A stretch of DNA of 64,000 bases from an uncultured Lachnospiraceae bacterium (GTDB lineage: Bacteria > Bacillota > Clostridia > Lachnospirales > Lachnospiraceae), in NCBI GenBank assembly GCA_950097145.1, contig CATNCF010000012.1, forward strand, positions 1 through 64,000. The letters run 5' to 3'. A model generated the notes under the pieces. It did no database searches and was not told the DNA's origin. It was given only the letters and a program-made list of their open reading frames with translations. Made by a program: the position numbers and the translations under genes. Of the stretch, positions 26,512 through 35,580 are shown piece by piece (within the stretch, counting starts at the first letter, position 1; the number at the start of each line of letters is the position of its first letter).

Positions 26512-27180
26512 ATGGCATTTAATATTGCGATAGACGGTCCGGCAGGCGCAGGCAAGAGTACCATCGCCAAGCGTGTGGCAAAGGAGCTTTCTTATATTTA
26601 TGTAGATACAGGAGCTATGTACCGTGCCATGGCATTATATTTTTTAAGAAAAGGAATACAGCCGGAAGATGAAACAGCTATCAGTGCGGCCTGTGATGAG
26701 ATTACGGTGTCTCTTTCTATGGAACATGGAGAACAGCAGGTTTTTTTAAATGGAGAAAATGTAAACAGTTTTATCCGTACAGAGGAGGTGGGAAAAATCA
26801 CCTCTGCTGTCAGCGTCTATGGAAAGGTAAGGCAGAAATTGACGCAGCTTCAGCGCGATTTGGCGGAACATACTGATTTAATTATGGACGGCAGGGATAT
26901 TGGAACCTGTGTGCTGCCAAAAGCGCAGGTAAAAATATATCTTACTGCAAGTGTGGAAACCAGGGGAAAGCGGAGATTTCTGGAATTGCAGGAAAAAGGT
27001 GCAGTCTGTGAAATGGAACAAATATGCGAGGATATCCGCGGAAGGGATGAGCAGGATATGAATCGTAAAATTTCCCCCTTAAAACAGGCAGAGGACGCCA
27101 TATTGATTGACAGCTCAGAGATGACGATTGATGAGGTTGTAGACAGAATTTTGGGAATTGTGGAAGAAAAATGCAGATAA
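26512..27180 (+). CDS. cmk: (d)CMP kinase
   Basis: A 222-residue cytidylate kinase that phosphorylates CMP and dCMP. It has the P-loop DGPAGAGKSTIAK, the typical YVDTGAMYRAMALYFLR, MDGRDIGTCVLP and RGRDEQDMNRKISPLKQAEDA. The ribosome-binding site is TTGGAGGA (26499-26506). It starts the cmk-ispH-S1 cluster common in Clostridia. Confidence 0.95.
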   Translation: MAFNIAIDGPAGAGKSTIAKRVAKELSYIYVDTGAMYRAMALYFLRKGIQPEDETAISAACDEITVSLSMEHGEQQVFLNGENVNSFIRTEEVGKITSAVSVYGKVRQKLTQLQRDLAEHTDLIMDGRDIGTCVLPKAQVKIYLTASVETRGKRRFLELQEKGAVCEMEQICEDIRGRDEQDMNRKISPLKQAEDAILIDSSEMTIDEVVDRILGIVEEKCR

Positions 27181-27244
27181 ACCATGCTTCGGGGTTGTGA
27201 AATAAAAAGAAATAACCGATAATGACAGAGAGGATTTACGTTGT

Positions 27245-28099
27245 ATGGAAGTGATTTTGGCAAAAAGTGCTGGGTTCTGCTTTGGTGTCAGGCGTGCAGT
27301 GGATACTGTTTATGCCCAGGCGCAGCAGAACAAAGGGAAAATTTATACTTACGGTCCCATTATACACAATGAAGAGGTGGTAAAGGACCTGGAAGAAAAA
27401 GGCGTTTGTGTGGTGGATACAGCAGAAGAGCTGAGAAGCTGCAAAGATGGGACAGTAATTATACGTTCTCATGGCGTAGGGAAGGATATCTATGACTTGC
27501 TGAGACGGGAAGAAATTCCTTATGTGGATGCTACCTGTCCTTTTGTGCGTAAAATTCATAAGATAGTGGAAAAATACAGCAGTCTCTGCCATGTGGTAAT
27601 TATAGGAAATGAGAATCATCCTGAGGTGGAGGGAATTAAGGGCTGGAGCAGTGATATTGCCGGAACAAGCGTGATTTCCTCGGCAGAAGAAGCACAAAAT
27701 TTTGTGCTGAAAGAGGACAAAAAAGTCTGTATTGTATCGCAGACGACATTTAACAACAAGAAATTTCAAGAATTAGTTGAAATTCTCGAGAAAAAAGGTT
27801 ATGATATAATTGTTTTAAATACGATTTGCAATGCGACCCAGGAACGGCAGGAAGAGGCAGAGAAAATTGCTGGTGAAGTAGACGCTATGATTGTGGTCGG
27901 AGGAAAAAACAGTTCCAATACGCAAAAGTTATTTGAAATATGTAAAAAAGAATGTGAAAATACTTGCTATATACAGACACTGGGAGATTTGGATTTGTCT
28001 AAATTACAGTCCATTAATAGCGTAGGTATTACCGCAGGGGCTTCTACCCCAAACAAAATTATTGAGGAGGTTCAAAAAAATGTCAGAAATGAGTTTTGA
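27245..28099 (+). CDS. ispH: 4-Hydroxy-3-methylbut-2-enyl diphosphate reductase
   Basis: IspH is the last enzyme of the MEP isoprenoid pathway. It is a [4Fe-4S] protein of 284 residues. The three cluster cysteines are in SAGFCFGVRRAV, VDATCPFVRKIH and NTICNATQERQEEA; substrate motifs YGPIIHNEEVV and GGKNSSNT are present. The 3' end overlaps the S1 gene by 20 bp and contains its ribosome-binding site. In some relatives IspH and S1 are one fused protein; here they are separate frames. Confidence 0.95.
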   Translation: MEVILAKSAGFCFGVRRAVDTVYAQAQQNKGKIYTYGPIIHNEEVVKDLEEKGVCVVDTAEELRSCKDGTVIIRSHGVGKDIYDLLRREEIPYVDATCPFVRKIHKIVEKYSSLCHVVIIGNENHPEVEGIKGWSSDIAGTSVISSAEEAQNFVLKEDKKVCIVSQTTFNNKKFQELVEILEKKGYDIIVLNTICNATQERQEEAEKIAGEVDAMIVVGGKNSSNTQKLFEICKKECENTCYIQTLGDLDLSKLQSINSVGITAGASTPNKIIEEVQKNVRNEF

Positions 28100-29174
28100 A
28101 CAAATGCTGGATGAATCATTTAAAACAATAAGGAATGGAGAGGTAGTCGAAGGTACCGTTATTGATGTGAAACCAGACGAGATCATCTTGAATATTGGTT
28201 ACAAATCCGATGGAATCATTACCCGAAATGAGTATACAAACGAACCAAACGTGGACCTGACTACTGTAGTTTCCGTAGGAGACACTATGGAATCAAAAGT
28301 TTTGAAAGTAAATGACGGCGAGGGACAAGTGATGCTGACTTACAAACGTCTTGCCGCTGAGAAAGGAAACAAGAAGCTGGAAGAAGCTTTCAATAATCAG
28401 GAAGTACTGACCGCAAAAGTGGTACAGGTATTAGAAGGCGGCTTAAGCGTCGTAATCGATGAGGCAAGGATATTTATTCCTGCAAGCCTGGTATCTGATA
28501 CATATGAAAAGGATCTCGGCAAATATAAGGATCAGGAGATTGAATTTGTAATTACAGAATTTAATCCCCGCAGAAGAAGGATAATCGGAGACAGGAAACA
28601 GCTTCTGCTTGCGAAAAAGGAAGAACTTCAGAAAGCATTGTTTGAAAGAATCAGCGTAGGAGATGTCTTGGAAGGAACTGTTAAGAATATTACAGATTTT
28701 GGAGCATTTATCGATCTTGGCGGAGCAGACGGACTGCTGCATATTTCCGAGATGTCTTGGGGAAGAGTGGAAAATCCCAAGAAGGTGTTCAAAGTCGGCG
28801 ATGTAGTTAAGGTATTTATCAAGGATATCAATGAGCGAAAGATTGCACTGAGCATGAAGTTCGAAGATGAGAATCCCTGGAAAGATGCTGCTGAGAAATA
28901 CGCTGTAGGTAATATTGTAACTGGAGTAGTTGCAAGAATGACAGACTTTGGCGCATTTGTAGAGCTGGCGCCGGGGGTTGACGCATTGCTTCACGTATCC
29001 CAGATTTCCAGAGAACATGTGGAAAAGCCAGCAGATGTTCTGAATATTGGCCAGGAAATTGAAGCAAAAATTGTTGATTTCAATGAAGAAGAGAAGAAAA
29101 TCAGCCTGAGCATCAAGGTGCTGCTGAATGAAGCAGAAGATGCGCAGGAAGAAGAGGAAAATGTAGAAGAATAG
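28080..29174 (+). CDS. rpsA: S1-domain protein (30S ribosomal protein S1-like)
   Basis: 364 residues with four S1 repeats (about 18-90, 100-170, 190-262 and 275-350). The third (DFGAFIDLGGADGLLHISEMSWGRV) and fourth are the best conserved; the tail is acidic. Four repeats is typical of Firmicute S1-like proteins, shorter than the six of E. coli S1. GAGGAGGT (28064-28071) lies within ispH and selects the ATG at 28080. Confidence 0.92.
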   Translation: MSEMSFEQMLDESFKTIRNGEVVEGTVIDVKPDEIILNIGYKSDGIITRNEYTNEPNVDLTTVVSVGDTMESKVLKVNDGEGQVMLTYKRLAAEKGNKKLEEAFNNQEVLTAKVVQVLEGGLSVVIDEARIFIPASLVSDTYEKDLGKYKDQEIEFVITEFNPRRRRIIGDRKQLLLAKKEELQKALFERISVGDVLEGTVKNITDFGAFIDLGGADGLLHISEMSWGRVENPKKVFKVGDVVKVFIKDINERKIALSMKFEDENPWKDAAEKYAVGNIVTGVVARMTDFGAFVELAPGVDALLHVSQISREHVEKPADVLNIGQEIEAKIVDFNEEEKKISLSIKVLLNEAEDAQEEEENVEE

Positions 29175-29184
29175 AGGAACTGCT

Positions 29185-29961
29185 ATGAATGGGTATGAAG
29201 AATTCAAAAAAGATATTTTCGGATTAACTAAAATAGATCTGAATTCTTACAAAGAAAAGCAGATGAAGCGCAGGATTGAGACCTTGATTTCCAAAAATAA
29301 GATTGACAGCTATAAGAATTATGTGGCGTTGATTAAGAAAGATAAGGAAAAATTTGAGCAGTTTGTTAATTTCCTGACAATTAATGTATCGGAATTTTAT
29401 CGAAATCCTGAACAATGGGCGCTTTTGGACAAAGAGGTATTTCCTGAGCTGATTAAGAAGTTCGGTAAGAACTTAAAGATTTGGAGTGCGGCATGTTCTA
29501 CTGGAGATGAGCCATATTCTCTGGTTATGGCATTGTCCAAGCATCTCCCGATAAATCAGATTAAGATTACGGCAACAGATATTGATAAACAAGTGCTTGA
29601 GAAAGCCCGTATGGGATTGTATAATGAGAAGAGCATTGCGGCAGTACCGCCGGAGTTCAAAAAGAAATATTTTACAAAGATTGGAAATTCTTATCAGATA
29701 TCCAATGAGATTAAACGCCAAGTGGAGTTTAAGGAACATAATCTTTTAAAAGATCCTTATCCTACAGGATGTCATCTGATTGTCTGCAGAAATGTGCTGA
29801 TTTATTTTACAGAGGAAGCAAAGGAAGAGATTTACAAGAAGTTCAATGCTGCTCTGGCAAGTCAGGGAATTCTGTTTATTGGAAGTACCGAGCAGATTAT
29901 GAATTATAAAGAGCTTAATTATCAGAGGAAGCAGTCATTCTTCTTCCAGAGAGAAAAATAG
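29185..29961 (+). CDS. cheR: CheR-type protein-glutamate methyltransferase
   Basis: 258 residues with a helical CheR_N domain (about 1-65) and a SAM-binding CheR domain with WSAACSTGDEPYSLVM (motif I), TATDIDKQVLEKAR and LIVCRNVLIYFTEEAKEEI. CheR methylates glutamates of chemoreceptors. It follows the S1 gene by 10 bp and no other chemotaxis gene is in the window, so its role here (distant receptors or another target) is open. Confidence 0.9.
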   Translation: MNGYEEFKKDIFGLTKIDLNSYKEKQMKRRIETLISKNKIDSYKNYVALIKKDKEKFEQFVNFLTINVSEFYRNPEQWALLDKEVFPELIKKFGKNLKIWSAACSTGDEPYSLVMALSKHLPINQIKITATDIDKQVLEKARMGLYNEKSIAAVPPEFKKKYFTKIGNSYQISNEIKRQVEFKEHNLLKDPYPTGCHLIVCRNVLIYFTEEAKEEIYKKFNAALASQGILFIGSTEQIMNYKELNYQRKQSFFFQREK

Positions 29962-29971
29962 CCAGAAAAAT

Positions 29972-30013
29972 AAAACCAGCTTTTCCACAGATCAATGGAA
30001 GAGCTGGTTTTTT
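29972..30013 (+). terminator. Rho-independent terminator after cheR
   Basis: A stem of about 16 bp (29972-29987 with 29996-30011, one T-G pair) and a T-run to 30013. It closes the cmk-to-cheR transcript and faces the converging exonuclease gene. Confidence 0.88.
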
Positions 30014-30046
30014 CATGATCAAAAACCCTCTGAACAGAATTCTTTC

Positions 30047-31168
30047 TTACTTGATCTGTGAGGATTCTTTTTTGCTGCTTGAGAGCCATTTCAAAATATG
30101 TGCGGCATATTTTTTCAGCAGTTCCGGCGAAGATAAAAACTCTTCAGTGATATCAAACCAGGTAATTCTGTCTTGGTATTCTTGTTTAAAACAGGGAGAA
30201 ATAATTTCCTGATATTGGGGCAGATAATGTCCTGATTTCTTCATATAGCATGTGGTAGCTTTGGCTTTTTTACGAAAGGCTCTGTCTGCGTAGGCAGCTA
30301 CGCTTTTGTGGATGGCGCGGTCTTCTGACGGAAAATAATAATAGTCCTTATAGTTTGGATAAAAGTGTTTTAGTTCTCCCTGATAAATGGAAATTTTTAA
30401 TTTTGCCTGCTGGTGGAATCCAGTGAGAACTATTTGTCCTGAGCCATAGGAGAAGCGTTTCGGCAGGGAAAATTTGGGGGATAAGGTTAGGATTAACTCT
30501 TCGTTTTGCTGATGATCGAAAGTTTCATGGACATTTGTTTCATGGGAAATTACTTCAAAATCTCCCTCAAACATTCTGGAATAGGAAAGAAGTGGAAGGA
30601 GCATAGTCATCCCCAGAATGTCTTCATAATTGTGAAGCAGAAGCAGTGAGAGTCCTTTTTCAGAAGGATGGCTGATATATTCCAGGTAGACATCAATCAA
30701 ATCGCCGCCGGAATATTTGTCTTCCCTATCAATGTCCAAAAACTTTTCCAGAGATTTTTGTTTCAGGTTTTGCAGATTTAAGATGGATTGAAATTTGGAT
30801 AATTTTCGGTAAATGTCCAGATGCTGCAGTTTGTCGAGGGATTCTGCCAGGCCATACAGGGCGCAGCGTTCTTTGAGATAGCGTACGTCGAAGCCCATGC
30901 CATTGTAGGATACCAGGCTTTTATATTTGGATAGAAGTTGTAAAAAGGCTGATAGAATCTGTTCCTCCTCTTGTGGGTTTTCAGCAAAAAACTGGGTTAG
31001 ATCTATGGTACTGCCATGTCTTGCAGCACAGCCAATGAGATAGACATAAGTGTGCGAAGGAGAAAATCCTGTGGTTTCGATGTCAAAAAAAAGGGAAGAT
31101 TCTGGAAAGAATTCCTGATTGATGGGGTTATCAAGGGTAAATTTTGTCTGGTCTTGCAGGATTTTCAT
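30047..31168 (-). CDS. YprB-like ribonuclease H-fold (DEDD) exonuclease
   Basis: 373 residues with a ribonuclease-H-like exonuclease domain: FFDIETTGFSP (Asp and Glu ligands), LVSYNGMGFDVRYLKERC and LLLHNYEDILGMTMLLPLL, with an uncharacterised C-terminal half. The frame extends upstream to an ATG at 31225, but plus-strand CCTCC at 31174-31178 (GGAGG on the gene strand) is 5 bp from the start at 31168. The family is YprB of Bacillus; its substrate is not known. Confidence 0.83.
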   Translation of the reverse strand: MKILQDQTKFTLDNPINQEFFPESSLFFDIETTGFSPSHTYVYLIGCAARHGSTIDLTQFFAENPQEEEQILSAFLQLLSKYKSLVSYNGMGFDVRYLKERCALYGLAESLDKLQHLDIYRKLSKFQSILNLQNLKQKSLEKFLDIDREDKYSGGDLIDVYLEYISHPSEKGLSLLLLHNYEDILGMTMLLPLLSYSRMFEGDFEVISHETNVHETFDHQQNEELILTLSPKFSLPKRFSYGSGQIVLTGFHQQAKLKISIYQGELKHFYPNYKDYYYFPSEDRAIHKSVAAYADRAFRKKAKATTCYMKKSGHYLPQYQEIISPCFKQEYQDRITWFDITEEFLSSPELLKKYAAHILKWLSSSKKESSQIK

Positions 31169-31322
31169 AGGTGCCTCCATATATGTATTTTGATTTTTAC
31201 AGATATTTTGTTGTTCGTCTTTCATATTATAGTATATTTTTGCAAGAATTTCCAGTTTTGAATTGTTTGGAAAGAAATATGTCGAAAAAATACAAAAAGT
31301 ATGTACTAGTGGAAATAAAATG

Positions 31323-31331
31323 TGATATAAT
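31323..31331 (+). promoter_or_regulatory. Extended -10 promoter for the rnf operon
   Basis: TGATATAAT (TGn plus a perfect TATAAT at 31326-31331) with no recognisable -35. The predicted start near 31338 would put the hairpin at 31341 at the very 5' end of the transcript. Confidence 0.55.
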
Positions 31332-31340
31332 TAGAAAAAT

Positions 31341-31381
31341 AATTTGTCCTGTTTCTATGATGCTAAGACAAAGGATAAATT
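31341..31381 (+). promoter_or_regulatory. 5'-terminal leader hairpin of the rnf transcript
   Basis: AATTTGTCCT (31341-31350) pairs with AGGATAAATT (31372-31381), 10 bp with one G-U pair, around a 21-nt loop. No T-run follows, so it is not a terminator; it may protect the mRNA 5' end or serve regulation. Confidence 0.5.
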
Positions 31382-31416
31382 GTAATACTAATCTATAAGA
31401 AAGTGGGGCACGAAAA

Positions 31417-32736
31417 ATGGGTTTCATGACATTTAAGGGCGGTGTTCACCCGCACGATGGAAAAGAATTTTCCAAAGACAAGCCGATATGTGAACTATTA
31501 CCCAAAGGTGAACTGGTATTTCCTGTTTCCCAGCATATTGGAGCGCCGGCAAGCCCGATAGTGGCAGTAGGCGATACTGTGCTGCGTGGACAGAAGATTG
31601 CAGAAGCAGGTGGATTTGTATCTGCGCCAATCTATTCCTCAGTATCAGGCACAGTAAAGGCAATTCAGCCGCGCAGGGGTGCAGTAGGAGACATGGTGAA
31701 TTCTATCATCATTGAGAATGATGGGGATATGAAAGAAGTTGAATTTTCTACTGTTCAGGATATCACAGCTCTTTCTAAAGAGGAAATTATTGCGAAGGTG
31801 AAAGAAGCAGGTGTTGTGGGAATGGGTGGAGCAGGATTTCCAACCCATGTGAAATTGTCACCAAAGGAACCTGGTAAGATTGAATATATTATTGCAAACT
31901 GCGCAGAGTGCGAACCTTATCTGACTGCAGATTACCGCCGTATGCTGGAAAATCCTGAGGAATTAATTGAAGGAATGCGCATTGTACTGCAGTTATTTGA
32001 TCACGCAAAAGGATTATTTGGTATTGAAGATAATAAACCAGATTGTATTGCGAAAATGCAGGAACTGACCAAGAATGAGCCGCGGATGGAGGTCTGTCCG
32101 CTGAAAACAAAGTATCCTCAGGGCGGTGAGCGCCAGTTAATATATGCCACAACCAAAAGAGAGATTAATTCCACCATGCTTCCTGCAGATGCAGGATGTA
32201 TTGTAGATAATGTGGAGACTTTGATTTCTGTTTATAAGGCAGTAAAGCTTGGGAAACCAGTGATGAACCGTATCTTTACGGTAACTGGGGATGCTGTGGC
32301 AGAACCTGGGAATTTTGATATCTGCCTTGGTATGAGCTATGCAGAAGTATTAGAGGCGGCAGGCGGGTTTAAGACACAGCCTGAGAAAATTATTTCCGGC
32401 GGTCCTATGATGGGCTTTTCCATGTTTAGTCTGGATATTCCTACTACCAAGACATCATCTTCTCTGCTGTGTCTTGTAAAAGATGATGTGGCAGCAAGTG
32501 AGACTACTGCATGTATTAACTGTGGCCGCTGTGTGTCTGCGTGTCCGGAACAGATTATTCCTACACGTCTTGCAAAGATGGCTGGCCATGGCGATATGAC
32601 AGGATTTGAAAAATGGAATGGTATGGAGTGTATTGAATGTGGAAGCTGTAGTTATATCTGCCTGGCGAAGATACCGCTGGCACAGTCCATCCGGACTATG
32701 AAAAAGCAGATTCTTGCAGAGAGAAGGAAGAAATAG
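31417..32736 (+). CDS. rnfC: Rnf complex subunit RnfC
   Basis: RnfC is the peripheral NADH-oxidising subunit of the Rnf ferredoxin:NAD+ oxidoreductase. 439 residues: an N-terminal barrel-sandwich region, the NADH/FMN motif GVVGMGGAGFPTHVKL and ANCAECEPYLTADYR, an SLBB-like region, and two C-terminal [4Fe-4S] motifs (CINCGRCVSACP and CIECGSCSYICLAKIP). First of six rnf genes in the order CDGEAB. Confidence 0.96.
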   Translation: MGFMTFKGGVHPHDGKEFSKDKPICELLPKGELVFPVSQHIGAPASPIVAVGDTVLRGQKIAEAGGFVSAPIYSSVSGTVKAIQPRRGAVGDMVNSIIIENDGDMKEVEFSTVQDITALSKEEIIAKVKEAGVVGMGGAGFPTHVKLSPKEPGKIEYIIANCAECEPYLTADYRRMLENPEELIEGMRIVLQLFDHAKGLFGIEDNKPDCIAKMQELTKNEPRMEVCPLKTKYPQGGERQLIYATTKREINSTMLPADAGCIVDNVETLISVYKAVKLGKPVMNRIFTVTGDAVAEPGNFDICLGMSYAEVLEAAGGFKTQPEKIISGGPMMGFSMFSLDIPTTKTSSSLLCLVKDDVAASETTACINCGRCVSACPEQIIPTRLAKMAGHGDMTGFEKWNGMECIECGSCSYICLAKIPLAQSIRTMKKQILAERRKK

Positions 32737-32772
32737 TTTTATAATAGATGAAAGAGAAAGAGGTGTCTTATT

Positions 32773-33711
32773 GTGAGTGATTTATATAACGTATCATCAT
32801 CATCACATATCCGTGCCAAAGATACATCCTCCAAAATTATGCTCTATGTGATCATTGCCTTATTACCGGCAGCAGTTTTTGGAGTCATTAATTTTGGTAT
32901 ACAGGCGCTGGTGCTGATTTTGATCTGTATTGCAACCTGTGTGGCTTCGGAATGGATTTTTGAGAAGCTGATACATAAAAAAAGTACTATCAATGATTTT
33001 AGCGCAGTGGTAACAGGTCTTTTGCTTGCGCTGAACCTGCCTCATACATTGCCCATATGGCAGGCAGTTTTAGGCAGTGTGTTTGCCATTATTATCGTAA
33101 AAATGATGTTCGGTGGCCTTGGGCAGAATTTTATGAATCCGGCCTTGGGCGGCAGATGCTTTCTTCTGGTGTCGTTTGCAGGAACGATGACAAGCTTTAC
33201 CTATGACGGCGTGACAGGGGCTACTCCGCTGGCGCTGCTCAAGAGCGGTGAGAGTGTAGATACCATGAAAATGTTTTTGGGAACCACAGCGGGGACCATA
33301 GGCGAGACCAGTGTGATTGCTATTTTAATAGGAGCGGTCATCCTGATTATGCTGGGTGTCATTGATCTTAAAATCCCGGCCAGCTACATTATAACCTTTG
33401 CAGTATTTATCCTGCTTTTTGGAGGACATGGATTTGATATCAATTATCTGACAGCACATTTATGCGGCGGCGGACTGATGCTGGGAGCCTTTTTCATGGC
33501 AACGGATTATGTTACCTCCCCGATTACTCCTATGGGCAAAATTGTGTTTGGTATTCTGCTGGGAATCCTTACGGGATTATTCCGTATTTTTGGCGCCAAT
33601 GCAGAAGGCGTGTCCTTTGCCATTATCTTAAGCAACCTTCTGGTGCCAATTATTGAAAAGTTTACCATTCCACGGGCATTTGGACAGAAAAAGGAGGTAA
33701 AGCATGAATAA
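32773..33711 (+). CDS. rnfD: Rnf complex subunit RnfD
   Basis: A 312-residue membrane subunit with covalent FMN in the family. Visible are TGLLLALNLPHTLPIWQ, GGLGQNFMNPALGGRCFLL and the FMN-attachment-like DGVTGATPLALL. The start is GTG (32773) after AGAGGTG (32759-32765). It overlaps rnfG by 8 bp. Confidence 0.95.
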   Translation: MSDLYNVSSSSHIRAKDTSSKIMLYVIIALLPAAVFGVINFGIQALVLILICIATCVASEWIFEKLIHKKSTINDFSAVVTGLLLALNLPHTLPIWQAVLGSVFAIIIVKMMFGGLGQNFMNPALGGRCFLLVSFAGTMTSFTYDGVTGATPLALLKSGESVDTMKMFLGTTAGTIGETSVIAILIGAVILIMLGVIDLKIPASYIITFAVFILLFGGHGFDINYLTAHLCGGGLMLGAFFMATDYVTSPITPMGKIVFGILLGILTGLFRIFGANAEGVSFAIILSNLLVPIIEKFTIPRAFGQKKEVKHE

Positions 33712-34312
33712 GAAGATTGTACATGACGCGTTAATTTTAACCGCCTTTACACTGGTTTTGGGATTTCTTCTGGGCGCTGTCTATGAGATTACAAAAGAGC
33801 CTATTGCGGCGGCAGAAAAAGCAGCGTTAGATGAAGCGTATAAAGTTGTATTTGCAGATGCGGCTTCTTTTGAAGAAGATTCTGAGTTTGATGCGGCAAA
33901 GGCAGCGGAAGTTTTAACTGCAAATTATTCAAAAGATGAGATAACTGCCGTAAACAAGGCAGTGGATGCTTCTGGCAATGTTCTTGGGTATGTAATAAAT
34001 GTTACTTCCCATGAAGGAAGCCAGGCAGATATTTCTTTTTCTGTTGGAATCCAGAATGACGGAACTTTGAATGGATATTCCATTACTTCCATCAGCGAGA
34101 CTCCCGGTCTGGGCGTGCTGGTTCAGGAAGAACCGTTTTATTCTCAGTTTGAAGGCAAGGCAGAGGAGAACTATACGGTGGTAAAGACAGCGCCGGCGGC
34201 AGACAATGAAATTCAAGCGGTTACTGGAGCTACCATTTCTTCCAGGGCAGTCACCAATGGTGTCAACGCATGTCTGGAATATTTCAGAAGTGCTTTGCAG
34301 GGAGGTAACTAA
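33704..34312 (+). CDS. rnfG: Rnf complex subunit RnfG
   Basis: A 202-residue protein with one N-terminal membrane helix and an extracytoplasmic FMN-binding domain. The FMN-threonine motif is in AVTGATISSRAVTNGV. It starts inside the end of rnfD (AAGGAGGT at 33691-33698) and is 2 bp from rnfE. Confidence 0.95.
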   Translation: MNKKIVHDALILTAFTLVLGFLLGAVYEITKEPIAAAEKAALDEAYKVVFADAASFEEDSEFDAAKAAEVLTANYSKDEITAVNKAVDASGNVLGYVINVTSHEGSQADISFSVGIQNDGTLNGYSITSISETPGLGVLVQEEPFYSQFEGKAEENYTVVKTAPAADNEIQAVTGATISSRAVTNGVNACLEYFRSALQGGN

Positions 34313-34314
34313 GT

Positions 34315-34992
34315 ATGAATAAATATGTTGAACGTTTATATAATGGTATTATTAAAGAAAATCCTACGTTTGTATTAATGCTTGGAATGTGTCCCACATT
34401 GGCGGTTACTTCTTCCGCAGTGAACGGTATTGGCATGGGGTTGTCTACTACAGTGGTTTTGGTTATGTCAAATTTGCTGATTTCCATGTTCCGTAAAGTG
34501 ATCCCTAATGGTGTGCGTATGCCGGCTTATATTGTAGTAGTGGCTTCTCTTGTTACGATTGTCCAGTTTGTGATGCAGGCATATACGCCTTCACTGTCCG
34601 CTTCATTGGGTGTTTATATTCCATTGATAGTTGTAAACTGTATTATTTTAGGAAGAGCAGAGAGTTATGCTTCTAAGAATCCCATTGCTCCATCTATTTT
34701 TGACGGGCTTGGCATGGGACTTGGATTTACCGTGGGTCTGACTTGTATTGGACTGATTCGCCAGATTTTGGGAGCTTCTCTTGGAATTACTGTGTTTATT
34801 ATGGCTCCGGGAGCGTTCCTGGTACTTGCTTTTCTTGTTGCAGGCATGAATGTAATCCGGGATAAGATGGAAAAAAAGGGCAAACCGCTTGCTGCGCCTT
34901 CCGGATGTCTTACTGGAGACTGTGCTAGTTGTTCCCAGTCTGCAATGTGTACTGGAAAATTACCAGAATCTGCAAAAAAGGCAGAAGAATAG
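34315..34992 (+). CDS. rnfE: Rnf complex subunit RnfE with cysteine-rich tail
   Basis: A polytopic 225-residue subunit, homologous to RnfA and part of the ion channel and the intramembrane iron-sulfur site. Typical are ENPTFVLMLGMCPTLAVTSS and GLGMGLGFTVGLTCIGLIRQ. The C-terminal extension of about 30 residues carries four cysteines (CLTGDCASCSQSAMCTG), which could bind a metal or form disulfides; it lies after the last helix. Confidence 0.94.
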   Translation: MNKYVERLYNGIIKENPTFVLMLGMCPTLAVTSSAVNGIGMGLSTTVVLVMSNLLISMFRKVIPNGVRMPAYIVVVASLVTIVQFVMQAYTPSLSASLGVYIPLIVVNCIILGRAESYASKNPIAPSIFDGLGMGLGFTVGLTCIGLIRQILGASLGITVFIMAPGAFLVLAFLVAGMNVIRDKMEKKGKPLAAPSGCLTGDCASCSQSAMCTGKLPESAKKAEE

Positions 34993-35004
34993 GAGGCAGA
35001 ATAG

Positions 35005-35580
35005 ATGAAAGAATTATTGATCATTGCAATCGGCTCTGCCATTGTAAACAACGTAGTATTAAGCCAGTTTTTGGGAATCTGTCCGTTTCTTGGCGTTTCT
35101 AAAAAAACAGAGACAGCAGCAGGAATGGGCGGCGCGGTAATCTTTGTTATTACTCTTGCGTCCTTTGTTACTGGCCTGATTTATAAATTTATCCTGGTGC
35201 CCTGTCACGTGGAATATTTACAGACGATTGTATTTATTCTGGTTATTGCATCACTTGTTCAGTTTGTGGAAATGTTTTTGAAGAAGAACATGCCCCCATT
35301 ATATGAATCCCTGGGGGTATTCCTTCCGCTGATTACTACCAACTGTGCGGTACTGGGTGTTGCCCTGAATAATGTCAGCAAGGGATATGGCCTCTTAGAG
35401 GGCGTGGTAAATGGTCTTGCAACTTCTGTTGGATTCTTTATCGCTATTGTAATTATGGCGGGCCTCCGTGAGAAAATTGAGTATAATGATGTTCCCAAGC
35501 GCTTTCAGGGTACAGCAATTGTGTTAATTACAGCCAGTTTAATGTCAATCGCCTTCATGGGATTCTCGGGAATGATTTGA
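35005..35580 (+). CDS. rnfA: Rnf complex subunit RnfA
   Basis: A 191-residue, six-helix membrane subunit that pairs with RnfE. Typical are NNVVLSQFLGICPFLGVSKK and VFLPLITTNCAVLGVALNN, the latter with the conserved cysteine. AGGAGGC at 34991-34997 precedes the start. Its stop codon is the start of an inverted-repeat array that fills the gap to rnfB. Confidence 0.95.
   Translation: MKELLIIAIGSAIVNNVVLSQFLGICPFLGVSKKTETAAGMGGAVIFVITLASFVTGLIYKFILVPCHVEYLQTIVFILVIASLVQFVEMFLKKNMPPLYESLGVFLPLITTNCAVLGVALNNVSKGYGLLEGVVNGLATSVGFFIAIVIMAGLREKIEYNDVPKRFQGTAIVLITASLMSIAFMGFSGMI

Noticed and set aside
28443-29207. 254-residue minus-strand ORF opposite the S1 gene
   Set aside because: Antisense shadow of S1 repeats with Cys/Phe/Ile-rich nonsense composition.
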